Assembly (NCBI GenBank): GCA_020740775.1
Contig: JAHEWK010000001.1
Location: forward strand, 2,666,001 to 2,730,000
DNA from: Ilyonectria destructans
Lineage: Eukaryota > Ascomycota > Sordariomycetes > Hypocreales > Nectriaceae
DNA: 64,000 bases
Direction: 5' to 3'
Part shown: piece by piece, positions 22,532-35,072 of the stretch
Layout: each line of letters starts with the position of its first letter
Position numbering within the stretch: the stretch's first letter is position 1
Notes under the pieces: model-generated
What the model saw: only the letters and a program-made list of their open reading frames with translations
Told to the model about the DNA's origin: nothing
Databases searched by the model: none
Translations under genes and position numbers: made by a program

Positions 22532-25283
22532 ATGGCGACTGCTTCGCCCACCCCCATGGGAAACGGCCTTGTCCGGAGGACCTCCCAACGACAAGCTCTT
22601 CGACGACTTCCCTCGAGGCCGGCAATGAACCACAACGACAGCTTCCAAAGCAATGCTGGAGCTGTGCCCAACGGCCATCACCAACCACAGGAGCGACAAT
22701 TCCACGACGACAGCTCCGAGGATGAGATCCCAGTGCCTATGAAGCTCAGCGCTCTCACCAAGGCCCTCCTCAATGGCGGTGCCCCTGAACGAGCCGAGCG
22801 TCCGCCCTCGCCTCCCCGAACCCGACGACGCACAAGTGCATTGAACGCGTCAACCTCTTCGGCATCAGAAAGCCGAAGACATCGCAGATCCGGAAGCGTG
22901 CAAGTGCAGGATGGGAAATCCTCAAAACCAACCAGCCCTGCTGCGAGCCGGGAGCCCAGCCCTGTTAGGAGGAGGGTGGTCCGGCTCAGCAACACGCCCC
23001 AGAGCCTGAACCAAATGAAGCCTGTCAAGCGGCGATCAACCTCAATGTCTCGGTCGACTCAGCGACCACGACCCGAAAGCCGTCCCGGTAGTCGGGATAA
23101 GTCTTCAGATGAGAGGCCAGGGTCACAACTTGATGTCAACACCCCTTCCCAAGGCGGACGCGTTGTCCGGATTGCTGCCGGGTCCTCCGGCAACCGAAGC
23201 CGCCTTGGTTCGACTGGCCCGTCGTCAGGCCGGTCTAATGTGTCTAATATGGAGCGATCCATGATCGACAAGTCCAGTATTGACATGGAAAATGACCAGC
23301 CCGAAGAGCTCGTAGAGCCTTCAACCGTCGCCCGCAACCCGCCTCCCTTCAGCCATGGTAGCGTTTCACGATACCCATCAACTGGCAACAGAACTCGGCC
23401 AGAAGACAACCCCAACCTGCAAAGCTCGATGCGACCCAAGCGGGTCGGAAAGGTGGCAGGAAGCTTCCTCAGCGGACCCGCCCGGCGAGGTCGACGGAGA
23501 CAAAGTGAAGAGGAGGATGAAGATAATGCTGATGGTGAACCCTTGGCATCAAGCCAAGAGCCAGAAAGCCAACCTGGCGAGGATCCCGCCGCCTATTATG
23601 GTGACGGGATCCGGAACTTCAACTCTGGAAGCCCGGTCAGCGGAAATGCCGCTGCTAGAGCTGTTCACCGAAGACACGCTTCAAATCTTAACCTTCGCAT
23701 GGGGTCAGCGAGGCCTTCTCCTCGTGAGAACTCTCCCCGTGAGTATTCCTCCCGAGAGCCGACTCCAGAAATAGCCCTGTTGCCAGAGGCCGCACCGGCA
23801 CCGGCACCGGCACCAGCCTCGATGCTAGAACCAGAGCCGGAACAGAAGGAACCTGAGGAAATCCACTATAAACTTCCCATGTCTCGTCCCGAGATGCCAT
23901 CTCGACGCGACCAGGAGAACGAGGTCCCGGCTAGTTACAAGCGGACCAAGGCATCGGTCGATCAGATCCTCGAGAAGGTGCCCATGCGTCCCATGAGTGC
24001 AGACCTTGGTGCTGCGAGGCCGGTTTCGCCAGAGAGGAAACCTCTCGCCTCCATGGCCCGAAACACGCCCCGTCGACAGGAGCCTCCACCACCACCAAAG
24101 ATGTCTGTCTTGGAAGCGGCAACAGCTACTGCAGGTGCTGCCGCGACCGGTCACGCCAAGCAGAGACGAAACATTCTGAGGGTGAACGGCAAGGCCTACA
24201 CCCGATTGGACTGCCTTGGCCGAGGTGGCAGCGCAAAGGTCTACCGAGTGACTGCTGAGAACGGCGAGATGTTTGCCCTCAAGCGAGTTGCGTTAGAGAA
24301 CGTGGACCAGGGCACTCTCCGGGGATACCAGGGAGAAATAGACCTTTTGCAGAAGCTCAGCAAGGTCGAGCGTGTCATCGGACTGAGGGACCATGAGTTG
24401 AACTCAGAGAAGAAGGTGCTTACTTTGGTGAGTTCCTCTCGTTGCCAATTTCTATTGACTGCCTGCTAACTGTGTATAGCTTATGGAGATGGGTGAGCTG
24501 GATATGAACAAGCTACTGGGCGGACGGCACGCCTCAGAATTCGCCAAGTTCGACCCAGTCTTTGTGCGATTTTACTGGAAGGAGATGCTCGAATGTTTGC
24601 AGGCAGTGCACGAATACGACATTGTCCACTCCGACCTGAAGCCGGCCAACTTCGTCTTGGTCAAAGGTCAGCTGAAGCTCATCGACTTTGGCATTGCCAA
24701 CGCCATCCAGACCGACGAGACTATCAATGTCCACCGCGAAGCCCAGATCGGCACCCCCAACTTTATGTCGCCCGAGTCCTTGATGGACTCCAACAACCCC
24801 AGAGGCGGGCGGATGCCTGGCCACCAGAAGCTTATGAAGCTCGGCAAGCCTAGTGATGTCTGGTCGCTTGGCTGTATTCTCTACCAGATGGTCTATGGTA
24901 TTACTCCATTTGGCCACATTTCCAACCAGTTGTCCAAGTGCCAGGCCATCATCAACTGGAACCACGACATCGAGTTCCCATCCCGTGGCATGGGCGGCTC
25001 ATCTGTCCCGCCCTCACTTATCCGCACGATGAAGCGATGTCTCAACCGGGACATTCACATGCGTCCCACCTGCGAGGAGTTGCTTTACGAGACGGATCCC
25101 TTCCTCTATCCTGCGGAGCTCACCGATAAAGCCCTTCCAATGGACGAGGAGCTACTTGGCCGAATCATCCAGAGCGTCGTCTCAAGATGTCGCGAGCGGA
25201 TGCCCACCGAGGCAGAGAGCGTGAGCGTTTGGCCGCAGGCGTACTGGACCAGCGTTAAGAAAGCTATGGCTGGTAGAAATTGA
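22532..25283 (+). CDS. MPS1: Spindle-checkpoint dual-specificity kinase Mps1
   Basis: Two exons, 22532-24427 and 24480-25283, give 899 residues; the 52-nt intron (GTGAGT, GCTAAC, TAG) joins KVLTL to LMEMGELDM in phase 0. The start is the ATG in AACATGGC. The first ~540 residues are Ser/Pro/Arg-rich and disordered, with an (Ala-Pro) run encoded by a GCACCG repeat (23792-23815). The C-terminal kinase has a glycine loop GRGGSAKVY (from residue 563), ALKRV with the ATP lysine, HSDLKPANF with catalytic Asp about 684, DFGIAN, and the TTK/Mps1 hallmark GTPNFMSPES in the activation loop. Mps1 phosphorylates Spc105/KNL1 MELT repeats at kinetochores and, in yeast, drives spindle-pole duplication. All catalytic residues appear intact. 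Confidence 0.95.
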
Positions 25284-25758
25284 GGTGATGACACGATCTA
25301 GCATGAACCGGGCAAAGTTTGTCTTGGGATGAAAAAGAAGTATGACGTTTTTGTTTGATATTCATTGGGAAGGAAGCATTTATAGCTTGGTGTTGGGGAG
25401 CATTGTTCTTCGTCTTTCATTGCGACTAAGGATTACCCCATTGTTGTTTTTTATATTCAGAACCTGGGACTTGCCCAGGCTTGTAATTGGAGCATACCTG
25501 GATACATATGGAGTCTAGGCTATGATATCGCATTGTAGCGAGTGTTCGAATCAAACATCTTTCAGCGGCTTGAACCATTTATTCAGCGTCGTCAATCAGT
25601 ATCTGGGATCCATTGGCTTGCAAAAAGTGCTTTATTATTGTACAGCCAGCTGCAAGCTGGTAGGTGGTACAGGTCTAGTTTGACTGTTTTGTACACGTCC
25701 ATCCACATCCCGTTCTTGGATTTCCCCCATCGGATCATGTTTTTTGGTCCGTCCACCC
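25284..25758. other. Convergent 3' intergenic region, MPS1 and bL21m
   Basis: AT-richer spacer between two convergent stops; probably both 3' UTRs. A GTTCGAATC-like word near 25544 is not part of a foldable tRNA. Confidence 0.5.
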
Positions 25759-26388
25759 TTACTCGGACGATGCCTCAATGTCCTCCGCGTTGTTGATGTT
25801 CAGCTCCGAAATCCGTAGGATGGTATATCGGTGCTTGCTCTTCGCCTGTCTCGATCTTCTTTGCCTCCGCTTCTTCTTGATCTTGATGCGTAGGGGTTCC
25901 GACTCCGTGCCCAGAATGGTGGCTCGGCACTCAAACACACGCTCGTCGATGTGAGGCGCACCCTTCATGGTGTAGTCTCGGCTACCGAGGATGCTCGCAC
26001 GGTTTAGCCGCAGGACATCGCCGGGCTGCACGCCAGGGAGGCGGAACGGCAGGCGGACCTGGTCGCCCTCACGGACGAGGTAGGGGAAGCCGTGGATGTG
26101 GACGGTGATGTAGTGACCCGGTTGCGCGGCGAGGAAGGGCAGGAGGTTCTTGACGGAGTCGGATATGGGCTGCGGTGGCGGGACGGGGTGGCTCTTCTTG
26201 AAGGCCAGCGGCCGGGGCTGGGTGTCCGACGGATTGGCACCATTCTTGATGTGACGCTCCGGGATGGGCTCGACGATGGGCGTGGTGGTGTTGAATGCGC
26301 GGGCACGAATTGGCAGCAGGAAACTCGGGGGGAGGCGCGCAATGGGGGCTCGAAGCTCCAGCACGGAGCGAAGAAGTGCCCTGCTCAT
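25759..26388 (-). CDS. MRPL49: Mitochondrial large-subunit ribosomal protein bL21m
   Basis: Single exon, 209 residues, starting at the ATG whose complement is 26386-26388. The open frame continues upstream for ~90 codons but has no ATG there. The N-terminus MSRALLRSVLELR is basic and amphipathic, as expected of a mitochondrial presequence. Residues ~95-200 carry the bL21 fold: GHYITVHIHGFPYLVREGD, then GDVLRLNRASILGSRDYT, and a basic tail KIKKKRRQRRSRQAKSKHR ending in the L21 phrase YTILRISEL. The protein belongs to the 54S mitoribosome near the polypeptide exit side. It shares a 278-bp divergent promoter region with NSA2. Confidence 0.92.
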   Translation of the reverse strand: MSRALLRSVLELRAPIARLPPSFLLPIRARAFNTTTPIVEPIPERHIKNGANPSDTQPRPLAFKKSHPVPPPQPISDSVKNLLPFLAAQPGHYITVHIHGFPYLVREGDQVRLPFRLPGVQPGDVLRLNRASILGSRDYTMKGAPHIDERVFECRATILGTESEPLRIKIKKKRRQRRSRQAKSKHRYTILRISELNINNAEDIEASSE

Positions 26389-26666
26389 TTTGGACCGCAG
26401 TGCCGTTCGGGCGTGGGCACTATTTGCTGGTCGGGGAAGATATGGCACCGGCCGTGAGGTCAATGTCGTGTGTCGAAAAAGTTGACGAGTTCTGGATGCA
26501 TTGGCCCGGATAAGCGTGGCGCCGGCTCCGACGAAATCCTGCGCCGACCGCCTACCGCCTGCGCCGCCTCCCGATAAACCGCCGCTTTTTTTTATCGGTA
26601 GGGAATTTTCAGCATCACATCCCCGCCAGTACAGTCCAAGTCCCTTACCTGGGCAATACCGCAATT
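26389..26666. promoter_or_regulatory. Compact divergent promoter, bL21m and NSA2
   Basis: Only 278 bp separate the two start codons, which face away from each other. Both transcripts must start inside it, so the region probably acts as a bidirectional promoter. It contains a T-rich tract (about 26585-26595) but no clear TATA box. Co-regulation of a mitochondrial and a cytosolic ribosome-related gene is an inference. Confidence 0.6.
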
Positions 26667-27499
26667 ATGGTATGCACGACGGTTTCTCGCTGGGAAAACG
26701 AAATGCTAATTCCCTGCAGCCTCAGAACGAGTATATGGAAAGGTGGCGCAAGCTGCACGGCCGCCGTCTCGATCACGAAGAGCGACAACGCAAGCGTACT
26801 GCCCGTGAGGGCCACAAGGCTTCGCAGGATGCCCAGAACCTCCGTGGTCTCCGCGCCAAGCTTTACCAGAAGAAGCGTCACAATGACAAGATCCAGATGA
26901 AGAAGGCCATCAAGGCGCACGAGGAGCGCAACGTCAAGACGGCCGACGAGAAGGAGCCCACCACGCCCATGCCCTCTTACCTGCTGGATCGTACCAACCC
27001 TTCGACCGCCAAGGCCCTCAGCAGTGCCATCAAGAACAAGCGAGCCGAGAAGGCGGCCAAGTTCGCCGTGCCGCTGCCCAAGGTCCGAGGTATCAGCGAG
27101 GAGGAGATGTTCAAGGTGGTCAAGACCGGCAAGAAGACTCACCAGAAGTCGTGGAAGCGCATGGTTACCAAGCCCACGTTCGTTGGACCCGACTTCACTC
27201 GACGCAACCCCAAGCACGAGCGATTCATCCGACCCATGGGTCTGCGTTACAAGAAGGCCAATGTCACCCACCCCGAGTTGGGCGTCACCGTGCAGCTGCC
27301 CATCATCAGCGTCAAGAAGAACCCGCAGAACCCCCTCTACACGCAGCTGGGTGTCCTGACCAAGGGTACCGTCATCGAGGTCAACGTCAGCGAGTTAGGT
27401 CTGGTGACGGCCGGTGGAAAGGTTGTCTGGGGTCGATACGCCCAGGTTACCAACAACCCGGAGAACGAGGGCTGCATCAACAGCGTCCTGCTGGTGTAA
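26667..27499 (+). CDS. NSA2: 60S ribosome biogenesis factor Nsa2
   Basis: Two exons, 26667-26669 and 26720-27499, give 260 residues, the usual family length. The first coding exon is only the ATG. A 50-nt intron (GTATGC donor, GCTAAT branch, TGCAG acceptor) follows at once, and exon 2 begins with PQNEYMERW, restoring the invariant Nsa2 start MPQNEY. Family blocks are plain: [41 protein letters not shown] and a C-terminal eS8-like beta domain ([17 protein letters not shown]). Nsa2 is a nucleolar assembly factor of pre-60S particles needed for 27S pre-rRNA processing and for building the peptidyl-transferase region. It faces bL21m across 278 bp. Confidence 0.96.
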
Positions 27500-28426
27500 T
27501 CGAGGGTTGCTTGGCGAGAACCCCATGGATCATTTGATATTCAGAATGCATGTAAAGGCGTCAGGGCGTTTTGCGGTAGTTGAAAAAGAGGCTGCGACAT
27601 GGGCTTTCACTAAGGGTGGAATGTCGACTGAAGATTCCCGGTTGCGATGAAGAAGACACACTCGAGGCTATGGGGCCTGCTTTTGCTTCCTGGCGAGACA
27701 AGACCACGCTGGGAATTCGAGAGGATGAGACAAAAGACTATATCACGGTCATACATAGAATACCTAGGTAGTATGTACTGAAATTCGAAATGCTCGACTG
27801 GCTGCATTTCTGGAGTATTTACTACGACTTTTGTTGTCTGTGATTCCCGTTTGCCTGAACAACCATGGCTTCCGGTTAACACCATTGGCCAGTAAATAAT
27901 GATATCCCACTTGCCGAACACGCGTGGCTGGCGATACAAGTCATGTCGTGTCGTTTCGAGTCGTGTCGAGTCGTGTTGGAAGAGACTTCAGCGGCGGCTC
28001 CGGATCCACCACGCCGCAACCAGCTGGGTTTCTCGATCTGGTGCCGGTGCTACTTTCATGCAAATGGGCCAATCACCGCCCAGCCAGAGCCGGCAAAAAC
28101 AGGCAGCCCCTCTAAAAAAGGCAGGGCGACATCGTAAGGCCGCCGACGCAGTACGTACAGAGGCCAGCGGCAGTGGCAGCACGCCTCAGGCTAAGCCTGT
28201 AGGGGATGATGCTAGTGGCCATGAGGGGTCCCTCGCTTTAGCTGGCGCACTGGGCGCTGAAAATTTGGCGGTGACGGCGATTTTTTCATTTCTGCCAAAT
28301 CGCATCCTGTATTTGGTCTGCCCCTCCAGTCTCGCAGTTTCCGACCTTCACATCCCCAAAACAACGACCCTTTTTTTCTCTTCGTTTTTTTTTCTGGTTC
28401 ATAACCAGATCCGAATCATAGCCATA
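27500..28426. other. Intergenic region: NSA2 3' end and HMT1 promoter
   Basis: No gene is supportable. The region holds an imperfect run of TCGTG and TCGAG words (27940-27979, with a 10-bp unit repeated exactly twice at 27956-27975). A pyrimidine-rich tract lies just before the HMT1 start (about 28370-28400), typical of fungal 5' UTRs. Confidence 0.5.
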
Positions 28427-29914
<1,488 letters not shown>

Positions 29915-30514
29915 GTGTCCTGGGCACTTCTAATGACGGAACGACGGTAACCCATGACGACGCCGCAAGGAGAGGCGTCCGAGGAGATTTTATCTAAATC
30001 GGGACATCAGTACAAGGCGGCTGGCGTCTTTGCAACTTAAACGTGGGTCAACTTTTTGGTAGATAAAACGCGAAGGATGGTGGCTGGTTGACGACCCGTT
30101 ATGAGTGATACCACAAAACAGCACTCCGGCTACCTAGTCAATAGATCATTTTCTTGAGCTGTATAGAGCGTCTTTGAGACTTCTCATCAACATGTGCATC
30201 ATTTGCTTGGCGTTTGCGTAGAAATTTCTGGTGCATCGTGATACTTCGGGTCAAGGTGGAGGAGGTGAGTATGAATTGGTGATTCATCAAAAGTAATAGA
30301 GATTTTCATTCATCATAAATCCAGGCTGAGCACATTGCTCGTTCTAACCTAGCTAGATAGCGAGGTGTTATACCCCTCCAGAGCTTTTGGTACCCGAAGT
30401 ATTCATATCCTCCACGTGCGGTCTCATCCGGCCTCACACTTCACAGACACACCTTGTTTTTCATCGTCTAGATTCATTTCCATGCCAATTCTACCACTCG
30501 ACAAGCGAAAGCTC
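29915..30514. other. Convergent 3' intergenic region
   Basis: Six hundred bases between the convergent stops of HMT1 and the mutase gene, AT-richer, presumably 3' UTRs. A long open frame on the plus strand from 30365 is a shadow of the minus-strand gene. Confidence 0.5.
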
Positions 30515-32182
30515 TTACGAGCCGTAGTGCTTGACAATCTGGGAAACCTTGTTGGCCAGTTCGTCGGCCTCGGAGCGGGTAGCGGCCTCGGCGTAGACGC
30601 GGCAGGCGTTCTCAGTACCACTGGCACGGGCGAAGGAGCGGGCGTTGGTGTACTTCTTGACACACTCATCAATCTCACCCTGGGCACCGGCAGGGTGGCT
30701 GAGTCGGCGCTCGGCGTCGGTGGTCTGGAAGAGGTCCTTGTCGCCTACCTCGACACGGACAAGGCGGTTGGGGAGGTCGTTGTAGGTGGTGGCCCAGTCC
30801 TTAAGGGTCCATCCCTTGTGGGCGAGGATAACCTCAACCATCAGCATATCGGAGAGGGCATCACCAACAGTCTGGTTGATAAGGTCGCTGATGGCAGCAA
30901 GGGTGTCAAGGGCGTCCTTCTGAGCGGGGGACTGGGGGGCGGTCTCGCGGAAAGCGCGGATGGCCTCCTGGGAGAAGACAACAGTGCCGTGGCCGTTAGC
31001 CTCGAAGTAGACGCCAACGTCGAACTGGCAAGCGGCGTGGTGCAAGTGCTTGACACCAGTGGGAGTGAAGACAACGGGGAGCTGGAGGTGCTTCTCGATG
31101 TAGTTGGTGCTGGCGCCGTTGGCGTAGGCGGTCTGGACAACGCCGATGCGGAGGTCGTCAACAAGGCCAGCAGAGCGGACGAGATCACCGATGAAGGCGG
31201 CGTTGAGAGAGGAGATGCGGTCACCGTCGAGCATGAAGAAACCAGTATCGGGGTCGATCCAGTAGTAGATCAGGCGGTCGGCATCGCCATCGAAAGAGCA
31301 GCATCGGACGCCGGGGAGGGGCTTGGGGGTGGGAGGGGCTCGCTGCTTGGTCTTGACATAGTCGGCTCCAGACTAGGGGATGGTCAGCATTAGTTAACGT
31401 GGGAAGGTATTTGGTTATCTTACGTCGAGGTTGAGGACCTCAGGTCGGAGCACGTCGTCGTTGACGACCTTGATGTCGAGGCCAGTGACGTCCTTGTTGA
31501 CCACCTTCAGGAACTCGGAGAGCTTGGGGCCGCCGACACCGTTGGCGCAGTCGACGATGAGCTGGCCCTGGACCTTCTTGCCACGAAGGGCGCGGACAAA
31601 AGCCTCTGCGTGCTTCTCGTAGTAGCCAGCCTCACTGACCTCGCCATAGGCCTTGGGGGTGCCCTCGGTGTTGACGCAGCGAGTTAGGTAGTGGAGCTGG
31701 GGGGTGGTGAGGATCTTGTAGTCGGTGTAGTCGGTGCCGGTGGCCTCAAGGGCGTCGGCGAGGGAAGCGACGAGGGAGTGGCCGGAGGGACGGGTGTCGC
31801 GACCGTAGACGACACGGCCCGAGGCGCTCAGGTCGATCTTGAGGTGGGCGGCGAGAGCCTTGTAGGTGTCGAGAAGTTCCTGGTCGGAGGAGCAGTTGAC
31901 GAGCTTGGTGGCATAGGCCTCCCACTCCTGCTCCAGCATCTCGCCCATGGGGTCGACGATCTTGACGCCATTGTCGACAGCCGGGTTATGGCTGGCAGTG
32001 ACCATGACGCCGATGGCCTGTCCATTGAGCTTGCGGCTGCGCAGACCCGAGAGCAGACCGACACGAAAGGCGACGCCGTCAAGCAGGTCGGCCTTCATGC
32101 GGAACCCCGCAGTGCCATACTTGTAGACATGGTTGGCCACGACGGGGTGCTTGGCCGAGGCGGCGAGGATCTGGCTGTCCAT
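30515..32182 (-). CDS. PCM1: Phosphoacetylglucosamine mutase (Agm1/Pcm1)
   Basis: Two exons, 32182-31424 and 31372-30515, give 538 residues; the 51-nt intron (GTAAGA to CTAG) joins LNLD to SGADYVKT in phase 0. It converts GlcNAc-6-phosphate to GlcNAc-1-phosphate, the step before UDP-GlcNAc, which feeds chitin, N-glycans and GPI anchors. The active-site serine lies in VTASHNPAVDNGVK (Ser64). The Mg2+ loop DGDADR is at residues 281-286, the sugar-binding loop is YFEANGHG, and the C-terminal phosphate-binding motif is RASGTEN. The length is normal for the eukaryotic enzyme. Cytosolic; no targeting signal. Confidence 0.96.
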
Positions 32183-33228
32183 GGTGCAGGTTTACCAAAA
32201 ATTGGATGTACTTGGAAGAGAGGGAGAAGTGTGGAGAAGGGAAGAGGGAGGAGTAGTGGAGGAGTGACGATGATGTCGAGAGCCTTATGAAACATCGAGA
32301 CAGCGAGTCGAGGCGGGGAGGTGGGATGTCCGCCAATACCTCCAGCTACGTAAAGAGGGGCAGCTACCTACCTTACCTTACCTACCTAGGTACCTACCTG
32401 GCTCTACCTGCTACAGGGCCCCTGCCACTCGCCGGCCACTGTCACACCTCAGCGGGCACCTCAGCCCACTGCCCAGTACAGCCCAGTGCATATGAAGCGC
32501 TGAAGGGAGTGAATTGTTGCTGTGGTGGTGCTGCTGAAGTGCCAGCCCTGCCAGGTTGTGCGAGGTGGCCCTCCTCACCGTTCGTCACTACCACCACCCA
32601 CAGCACACAAGGCCCGCCTTTGCGCTATCATTACATACGAGGTCCTGCCCCAAACACCCTCTTCAGCCCCGCCTGGCCCTGGTCACTGGCAGTTGAGCTG
32701 GGCTGGCATCTTGGATGCCGCGCTGAGGCACAGGGGGCCGATGCTCGCAGGTGGGAGCTGCAGCCGCACTGATTGGGCCAAGGAGCTACAGCGCCTTCGT
32801 CCGCTGGCATTGGAGGGCCAGGCCTCACGTCAGCCGCCGCCGCCGCCGCCGCCAGCTCAGCCGCCAGCCCAGTGCGAATTAAGGCTCTAGCGAGGTTAGA
32901 TTTGGACGCTTCAGAGGTTGTTGGTGCGAGGTGTGGTCTTGTTTTACTTATTTTTATTTATTATTTTTCTCGTTTCGTCATCGGCTTGGAGGGGCAGTGA
33001 ACCAAGTACCTATGTACCTCCCCAGATCACACACGTGATTTCGTGTCGGTCATCGACCCGCTACGCAAGCACCGTCGCGTCTCCTGGGAATGTTCACAAG
33101 GAACTTCACCGTCATCGCAGAACCGCCAAACGTGTTGCTGTCTCACGTGTGGCAGGTTCCTTGGAGTGCTCTCTAGCGCAATTTTGGAATAGCTTCTTGC
33201 CGTTTGCTACCATTGCCGTCGATGTACC
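32183..33228. promoter_or_regulatory. Divergent intergenic region, PCM1 and MUS81
   Basis: About 1 kb between divergent starts. It contains a dense tract of TACCT/AGGTA words at about 32364-32400, with a GGTACC core, and a perfect GCC repeat of seven units (32833-32853). TACCTATGTACCT recurs near 33004. These are probably promoter-proximal low-complexity elements; no protein-coding gene is visible. Confidence 0.45.
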
Positions 33229-35001
33229 ATGGACGACTCCGAATCTGCCAATCCCCAGCTACTCGCCTGGGTCAAGGAATGGCTGGACGTAGCCCGCGAC
33301 AGAAACTCCAAAGGGATCACTACTTACAAACATGCCTACGACTCTCTCAAGGCGTGCCCTATTACCTTTGAGCATCCTGCTCAGCTTCAACAACTCAAGG
33401 GATTCGGCCCAAAACTCTGCGAACGTCTCGAGGATCAGTTAAAAAAGCACTGCCAAGAGAATGGGCTCCCAATGCCCCAACATCCCCGGACGCGTAAGGC
33501 CTCACGAAATGGCCAAAACAACGACGATGACGATGAAGGAGGGGCTTCAAGGCCAGCAAAGAAGGCTCGGAAACCTAAAGCCTATGTTCCCGCCTTTCGA
33601 TCCGGTGCCTTTGCCCTGGTTGTCGCGCTGTCTAACCAGGATGAGGATGCCTCTGTGGGCATGACAAAGACTGACCTTATCGAAGTCGCGCAGCCCCATT
33701 GCGATTCATCTTTCACAGCCCCTAATGATCCGACAAAATTCTACACGGCTTGGAACTCAATGAAGACGTTGGTACAAAAGGAGCTTGTCTACGAGAGGGG
33801 GCGGCCGCTAAAGCGATATGCTCTGACTGATGAGGGATGGGACGTTGCGAAACGAATTAAAGAAACGAGTCAATGGCAAGCCGAGAATGGCAACGGGAAC
33901 GAGATACAGCCCACAGGACGAACTCCCACCGCCAATATCAATACAATCTCCGAGTCTAGGACAAGGTCGCCATCGGTTGAATTGCCAGAACCTCGACCAG
34001 AAGCTGGGCCAGCCCCATCGAGTTATCAGGACCTTGTATCGGATGGTCCAGTGGTTGACGATGATAGTGGCCTGCCTACATTTACTCCAATTCGACTTCC
34101 CCCAGGATCTTTTTCTGTCCACCTGCTCCTCGATGTTCGGGAGGTCCGGGCGAAGACTGATCGCGACTATATGCAAGAAGAACTTGCGAAGCAGGGAGCG
34201 AAACCCATAATGAGGAGTATGGAGCTGGGCGATGCCCAGTGGGTCGCCAAATGCCATGACTCGACCTTGCTCTCAAGACACGGTGCCGAAGGTGATGAGA
34301 TTGTCTTGGACTGGATCGTGGAACGAAAGCGTTTGGACGATCTGATCAGCAGTATCAAAGATGGTCGATTTCATGAACAAAAATTCCGCCTGAAAAGGTC
34401 AGGGGCAAGAAAGGTTGTATACATTATCGAGGAGATCACCATGGATCCACAATCCATCCAGAGGTACGAGGAGGCCGTGCAATCCGCCATCGCATCCACC
34501 CAGGTCGTCAATGGCTACTTTGTCAAAAGGACGACGAAGATGGATGAGACGATTAGGTATCTGGCGCGAATGACGGCAATGCTGAAGCGGACATATGAGA
34601 GCAAGTCTCTAAACGTTATCCCCACAAGGGTTCTTACGGCTCAGAACTACATGCCCCTATTGACCCATCTGAGGGAAAAGGACCCGTCAGCCGGATTTTA
34701 TGTCACCTACCCAGCATTCTCATCGCTGGCGTCAAAATCGGGAACGATGACGCTCAGAGATGTATTCCTCAAGATGCTCATGACAACCAAGGGTGTCACT
34801 GGAGAGCGGGCTATTGAGATCCAAAAACGATGGACGACGCCATACGACCTTGTCAAGGCTTTCGAGGCGTGCGGATCAGGAGAACAGGGAATCAAACGCA
34901 AGCGAGACATGGTTTTTGTGAAGACCACACAGCTGGTCGGTCGCAAGAAAATCAGCAAAGCTTTGAGCCAGAAGATTGCAGAGGTATGGGGAAATGCTTG
35001 A
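33229..35001 (+). CDS. MUS81: Structure-specific endonuclease subunit Mus81
   Basis: Single exon, 590 residues, from the ATG in ACCATGGACG. The N-terminus has the Mus81 helix-hairpin-helix region (QLQQLKGFGPKLCERLEDQL, about residues 45-64). A winged-helix-like segment follows at ~115-215 (YTAWNSMKTLVQKELVYE, RYALTDEGW). The XPF-family nuclease domain starts near residue 295 (LLLDVREVRAK) and carries the signature GD...VERKRLDDL (Glu365-Arg-Lys367). A second HhH lies at the C-terminus (MTTKGVTGERAIEIQKRWTTP). With Mms4/Eme1, Mus81 cuts 3' flaps, replication forks and nicked Holliday junctions in the nucleus. Length is typical. Its stop lies 71 bp from that of the convergent RIB5. Confidence 0.96.
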   Translation: MDDSESANPQLLAWVKEWLDVARDRNSKGITTYKHAYDSLKACPITFEHPAQLQQLKGFGPKLCERLEDQLKKHCQENGLPMPQHPRTRKASRNGQNNDDDDEGGASRPAKKARKPKAYVPAFRSGAFALVVALSNQDEDASVGMTKTDLIEVAQPHCDSSFTAPNDPTKFYTAWNSMKTLVQKELVYERGRPLKRYALTDEGWDVAKRIKETSQWQAENGNGNEIQPTGRTPTANINTISESRTRSPSVELPEPRPEAGPAPSSYQDLVSDGPVVDDDSGLPTFTPIRLPPGSFSVHLLLDVREVRAKTDRDYMQEELAKQGAKPIMRSMELGDAQWVAKCHDSTLLSRHGAEGDEIVLDWIVERKRLDDLISSIKDGRFHEQKFRLKRSGARKVVYIIEEITMDPQSIQRYEEAVQSAIASTQVVNGYFVKRTTKMDETIRYLARMTAMLKRTYESKSLNVIPTRVLTAQNYMPLLTHLREKDPSAGFYVTYPAFSSLASKSGTMTLRDVFLKMLMTTKGVTGERAIEIQKRWTTPYDLVKAFEACGSGEQGIKRKRDMVFVKTTQLVGRKKISKALSQKIAEVWGNA

Positions 35002-35072
35002 GACATGGAGCTGGGATTGATGAGAAATGATTATTCAAGACTGAAACGAACAATTACATGTTTGAACGCATT

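Noticed and set aside
25490..25570. Possible tRNA because of a GTTCGAATC-like box B
   Set aside because: No matching box A at the right distance and no foldable acceptor stem.
26389..26664. N-terminal extension of bL21m to 301 residues
   Set aside because: The upstream frame has no ATG and would run across the NSA2 promoter; the shorter protein already has a mitochondrial-type N-terminus and normal length.
30365..31393. Plus-strand open frame of 342 codons opposite phosphoacetylglucosamine mutase
   Set aside because: It mirrors the minus-strand gene, whose catalytic motifs are explicit. GC-rich third positions create long antisense frames; it has no ATG-supported start or domain.
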